Below the pieces are notes generated by a model. The model saw nothing but the letters and a program-made list of their open reading frames with translations. It had not been told where the DNA came from and made no database searches. Source: Johnsonella sp. (GTDB lineage Bacteria > Bacillota > Clostridia > Lachnospirales > Lachnospiraceae). From it: DNA of 64,000 nucleotides. Shown in pieces: positions 61,019 to 64,000 of this stretch. The DNA lies in contig JAUMWW010000006.1 of assembly GCA_030529445.1 (NCBI GenBank), positions 1-64,000 on the forward strand, read 5' to 3'. A program made the translations under genes and the position numbers. Numbering within the stretch: the stretch's first letter is position 1; every line of letters starts with the position of its first letter.

Positions 61019-62932
61019 TTATTTTCCGTATGGCTTAAAGGCTCTGCCGCTGCCGAGGTAGAATCTCGAAAAAAGCTCATAATACTCGAGCCTGAGTACC
61101 TGTATTCCGACGATGAGCCCCTCGATCAGGCAGACAAAGAGATTGCCCAGAGCGAGCACCCAAATATTGATTTTGCCGCTTTGTGCACCCGCAAGCATTA
61201 AAACCACTTCCATAATTGCGGCATGGCTGACGGCGAAGGCTCCGACCCTTACGAAGGAAAGCGTGTTGGAAAAATAGCTTAAAAGGATTTCGAAGAGTTC
61301 GAAAAATCCCTGAACGATAAACATTGCTTTATGCTCCGGGAAAATCTCCTTCTTTTTTGCCAGAAGATTGCCAAGAGGCTCCTTAAGAAAGATTGCCGCG
61401 AGCGGAAGGATAAAGAAAATAACGATGATTCCCGGAAGCTTCTGCCCTCTGATCATCAGGAATATGCTCAATACGCAGAGCAGATAGAAGAAGAGTCCGG
61501 CAACTCCGTTGGTTTCAAACAATGCTTCCGGCGTTTCTTTTTTCCGGATTCTGCTTGCGGTATTGAGCAGCATGGAAAGAATGATGATCCCTGCACCGAA
61601 TAAGATGGAGATGACGAATATCGTATTGATGCTTCCGATCAGGGGAAGCCTCATCATCGATTTTGCGGGACGCAGCCATAGGGGTTCTATAATATCTTCA
61701 AAGCCGAATATGCTTCCGAAGAGGAAACCGCAAAGCATTGAAAAAAGACCGCAGCGGGAAATAATTGCCGCAAGCTTTGATTTTTTCATAAGTGCAAATA
61801 GTCCGCCGAAAAGAGCCAGCAAAAATCCCTGCCCAACATCGGCAAACATAATGCCGAAGAGCATGCAGTAAGAAAGAGCGACCAGCATCGTGGGATCAAA
61901 TTCCTTCGTGTCGGGAAGACCGTACATTTCGACAAAGAGCTCGAAAGGACGGAATAAAAAAGAATTTTTCAGCCTTGTGGGCGGTTTATTCGTGATATTG
62001 GAATGGTCGTTTTCGACGATGCAGTAAACCGCTTTGTCTGTTTCGATATCCTTGAGAAAGCGCTGTGTATCTTTTTCACTCATCCATCCGCAGACGATAT
62101 AAAAGATAAGATCGGATTTTTTGGTGCAGGCGGCAAGCTTTCGAATCCCGAAATGTTTGGTATAGAATTTGAGCTTACGATAAGCCGCAAAGAAAGCTTC
62201 CTGCTCCTTTCCGATCGCTGCGCCGATTTCTTCGTTTATTTTTGAGATCTCTTCTCTTTTTTTCGCAATCTTTTCCCGAAGCGAGGAGCTTGCCTGTTTC
62301 GGGGTGCCTTCATAGCCTTCCGGGAGGTAGAAACGCTCAAAATGCATGGAAGCATAGATTGCATCCACCTTATTGCGTATGCTCTCCGGAACGAAATACA
62401 CTCCCCAGACATACCCGTCTATTTCCCGACACTTATAGAAAATCGAGTCGATTCCTTCATATACGAAATCGATAAATTTCTGATAATATTCCATAGAGAT
62501 TCTGCCGAAACGGAAGGTGATAAACTTAAAATGCAGCAGGCTTTCGATATCATAATCCAAGCCGATGAACTGCTCTACCTTGCAAAGCTTATCCTGATAT
62601 TCTTCTTCCTCTTTTTTGGCAAGCGCAAGCTTTTGCCGGAGAATTTCGATATCCGAATAAATGCGCTTGATGAGCTCGTCCGCCTCTTTCGTGCCGATTG
62701 CGGGATTTTGCTCCTCTTTGCCCGAGGGAAAATACGGTCTTAATTCTTCCGCCTTTTGCAGGCTCTCCAGATAAGGATTGTTTTCCGTATAAGGATACAG
62801 ATTTTTGACATTCTTAAGCTCAGAGAGAGTGTTTTCAATTTGAATATCATATTTTGAAATATATTTTTCGATCACGCGGTCCAAATCGGATTTTAATCCG
62901 GTGATGCTTAAAAATTTCATTTTTTCTATCAT
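61019..62932 (-). CDS. atpI: V-type ATP synthase subunit I (a-type stator)
   Basis: A 637-residue subunit. Residues 1-335 are a cytosolic, coiled-coil-rich arm; 345-637 hold about seven or eight membrane segments, starting at FDPTMLVALSYCMLFGIMFADVGQG. The ion-channel arginine is expected in the helix near LSYFSNTLSFVRVGAFAVSHAA, which is present. It forms the half-channels facing the K ring. Its start overlaps the stop of subunit C by four bases. Confidence 0.96.
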   Translation of the reverse strand: MIEKMKFLSITGLKSDLDRVIEKYISKYDIQIENTLSELKNVKNLYPYTENNPYLESLQKAEELRPYFPSGKEEQNPAIGTKEADELIKRIYSDIEILRQKLALAKKEEEEYQDKLCKVEQFIGLDYDIESLLHFKFITFRFGRISMEYYQKFIDFVYEGIDSIFYKCREIDGYVWGVYFVPESIRNKVDAIYASMHFERFYLPEGYEGTPKQASSSLREKIAKKREEISKINEEIGAAIGKEQEAFFAAYRKLKFYTKHFGIRKLAACTKKSDLIFYIVCGWMSEKDTQRFLKDIETDKAVYCIVENDHSNITNKPPTRLKNSFLFRPFELFVEMYGLPDTKEFDPTMLVALSYCMLFGIMFADVGQGFLLALFGGLFALMKKSKLAAIISRCGLFSMLCGFLFGSIFGFEDIIEPLWLRPAKSMMRLPLIGSINTIFVISILFGAGIIILSMLLNTASRIRKKETPEALFETNGVAGLFFYLLCVLSIFLMIRGQKLPGIIVIFFILPLAAIFLKEPLGNLLAKKKEIFPEHKAMFIVQGFFELFEILLSYFSNTLSFVRVGAFAVSHAAIMEVVLMLAGAQSGKINIWVLALGNLFVCLIEGLIVGIQVLRLEYYELFSRFYLGSGRAFKPYGK

Positions 62933-63990
62933 GCGGGTCCCTCCTCGATGTTGAGAATATCCTTTATAATCTGTTCGGGAGGCAGAGAATAACGGATGGA
63001 TTCTATCGTATTGATAATGCTTTCCACCTCCCTGTCCTTCATCAGCAGGTACAGATTTAAGGAGGCAAGAGAATACGGATTCTTTTTTGCGTTTCCGAGA
63101 TAAATTTTATAGATGAGCTTCTGATGCAGCCTTTCTATATTCGGTATTTGCTCAAAGATGCGTCCGGAAAGTTTTCCGTAATAAGTAGAGGAAAAAGCAG
63201 CCTCAAATTCCTCCATGCTTGCGGCTTGCACCAATTCCTTGACTTCGTTTTTTTTCAACCTATGGTAGGTCGGAATGAGCAGAGAAAACAATGCGGAATC
63301 CGGCAGACTGTAGTATTTTTTAGATCGGTATATCCACTGAAGATTGAGAAGATCCAATTCCGTGCCGAAGCTCGAGGCAAGCAGTTCTCTTTCTTTTTTT
63401 GAAACAAACTTATCTTTTTTATGCCAGATTGTTTTAAAATAGAAAAGATTCATCCGGAGCTCGTATTCGAACAAAGCGGTATTGCCTTTTTTATAAAGAG
63501 AATCCAAAAGAGGATAATACATGCTCTGCTTTAAACTCTCGACAAAGGATTGCGGGGAGTTTGCCTCAAGCAGTTCCTCAAAATGGAGCTTGGAATGCTT
63601 TTGAAAGAAATCCGCATATTCCTTCAGGTCGAAATCCGGAGCCTGCATTTTCATGCTTCGTCTCAGGCAGCGCTGCAGAAGGGCAAGCTCATATTTCATA
63701 AAGTAAAATTTTAAAAACGCCCTCTGCTTCGAATAACAGAAGCGGTAGAGCCGGGTAAAATCCCGGAATTTTGCGAGATTAAGAATTTTTTCCAGATCTC
63801 TTCGGTGCAAGTCCTCCGTATCATATGCGCTCAGAATTTCTTGATATCCCGGAAATTCCCGCAGCTTTTGAATCGCAGAGCTAAGATCGGGAGATTCGGC
63901 AAGATGCTTCAAATCGGAGGGAGAGAGGAGAGCTTTTTTCATTGCCCTGATTTTGGTTGTAAGGGAAATATAAGATGAGGAGCCTATCAT
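62929..63990 (-). CDS. atpC: V-type ATP synthase subunit C (AC39-type)
   Basis: A 353-residue, all-helical socket subunit that links the rotor ring to the central stalk. The family opening SYISLTTKIRAMKKALLS and the internal repeats around ELRMNLFYFKTIWHK and YKIYLGNAKKNPYSLASLNLYLLMKDREV are visible. AGGTG at the very end of the window precedes the ATG on the minus strand, so the gene is complete, but operon genes could lie further upstream beyond the window. Confidence 0.9.
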   Translation of the reverse strand: MIGSSSYISLTTKIRAMKKALLSPSDLKHLAESPDLSSAIQKLREFPGYQEILSAYDTEDLHRRDLEKILNLAKFRDFTRLYRFCYSKQRAFLKFYFMKYELALLQRCLRRSMKMQAPDFDLKEYADFFQKHSKLHFEELLEANSPQSFVESLKQSMYYPLLDSLYKKGNTALFEYELRMNLFYFKTIWHKKDKFVSKKERELLASSFGTELDLLNLQWIYRSKKYYSLPDSALFSLLIPTYHRLKKNEVKELVQAASMEEFEAAFSSTYYGKLSGRIFEQIPNIERLHQKLIYKIYLGNAKKNPYSLASLNLYLLMKDREVESIINTIESIRYSLPPEQIIKDILNIEEGPA

Positions 63991-64000
63991 AGATTCACCT

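Overview
This is one contiguous piece of a low-to-mid GC Gram-positive chromosome, most likely a clostridial anaerobe near the Lachnospiraceae. The supporting signs are: a V-type (rotary A/V) ATPase instead of F-type genes, consensus sigma-A promoters with strong AGGAGG-type ribosome binding sites, a GAAC-N4-GTTC LexA box at recA, a CdaA/CdaR c-di-AMP module, RNase Y, choline-binding-type wall repeats, and a very large BadF-type acyl-CoA dehydratase activase. No rRNA, tRNA, CRISPR array, transposase or phage gene was recognised. Base composition looks even, so this reads as core chromosome, not an island.

Layout. 0-10 kb: ychF, a DJ-1 protein, a VWA protein, a polysaccharide deacetylase, an archaeal-type phosphoglycerate mutase, a YcbB/GlnL-like response regulator with a K+/H+ antiporter, and selD. 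selD only reads full length if an in-frame UGA at codon 16 is decoded as selenocysteine. 10-19 kb: a peroxiredoxin, then a four-gene c-di-AMP operon (two unnamed membrane proteins, cdaA, cdaR), running into HPr, enzyme I, a Wzy-like polymerase and a YtvI/AI-2E permease. 19-30 kb: a LacI regulator, dhaK-dhaL, a lipoprotein ComEA, an orphan response regulator, rlmH, an Asp23 protein, a Gx transporter, two CobW-type GTPases, a membrane metallophosphoesterase, hsp20 and ridA. 30-44 kb: the 1435-residue activase, a rhomboid-like protein, transaldolase, pyruvate kinase, lysA, the SOS pair recA-recX, rny and a wall-binding protein. 44-55 kb: ilvD, ilvB, serC, serA (branched-chain and serine biosynthesis), a HAAS protein, an NlpC/P60 hydrolase with a long structured leader, an overlapping RNA methyltransferase/phosphodiesterase/RdgB operon, and dps. 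55-64 kb, minus strand: the V-ATPase operon in the order C-I-K-F-E-A-B-D, whose 5' end may lie beyond the window.

How the parts may work together. CdaA makes c-di-AMP, which in Firmicutes controls K+ transport and wall homeostasis. The window also holds a K+/H+ antiporter with two C-terminal RCK_C (TrkA-C) domains, a class known to bind this nucleotide, and wall enzymes. HPr and enzyme I lie about 4 kb from a DhaK-DhaL pair that has no adjacent DhaM. The points most worth follow-up are the selenocysteine SelD, the two unnamed membrane proteins before cdaA, the CobW-TIGR03943-like fusion, and structured mRNA leaders before the NlpC/P60 gene, rny and ilvD. All calls are from reading sequence; no database search was possible.
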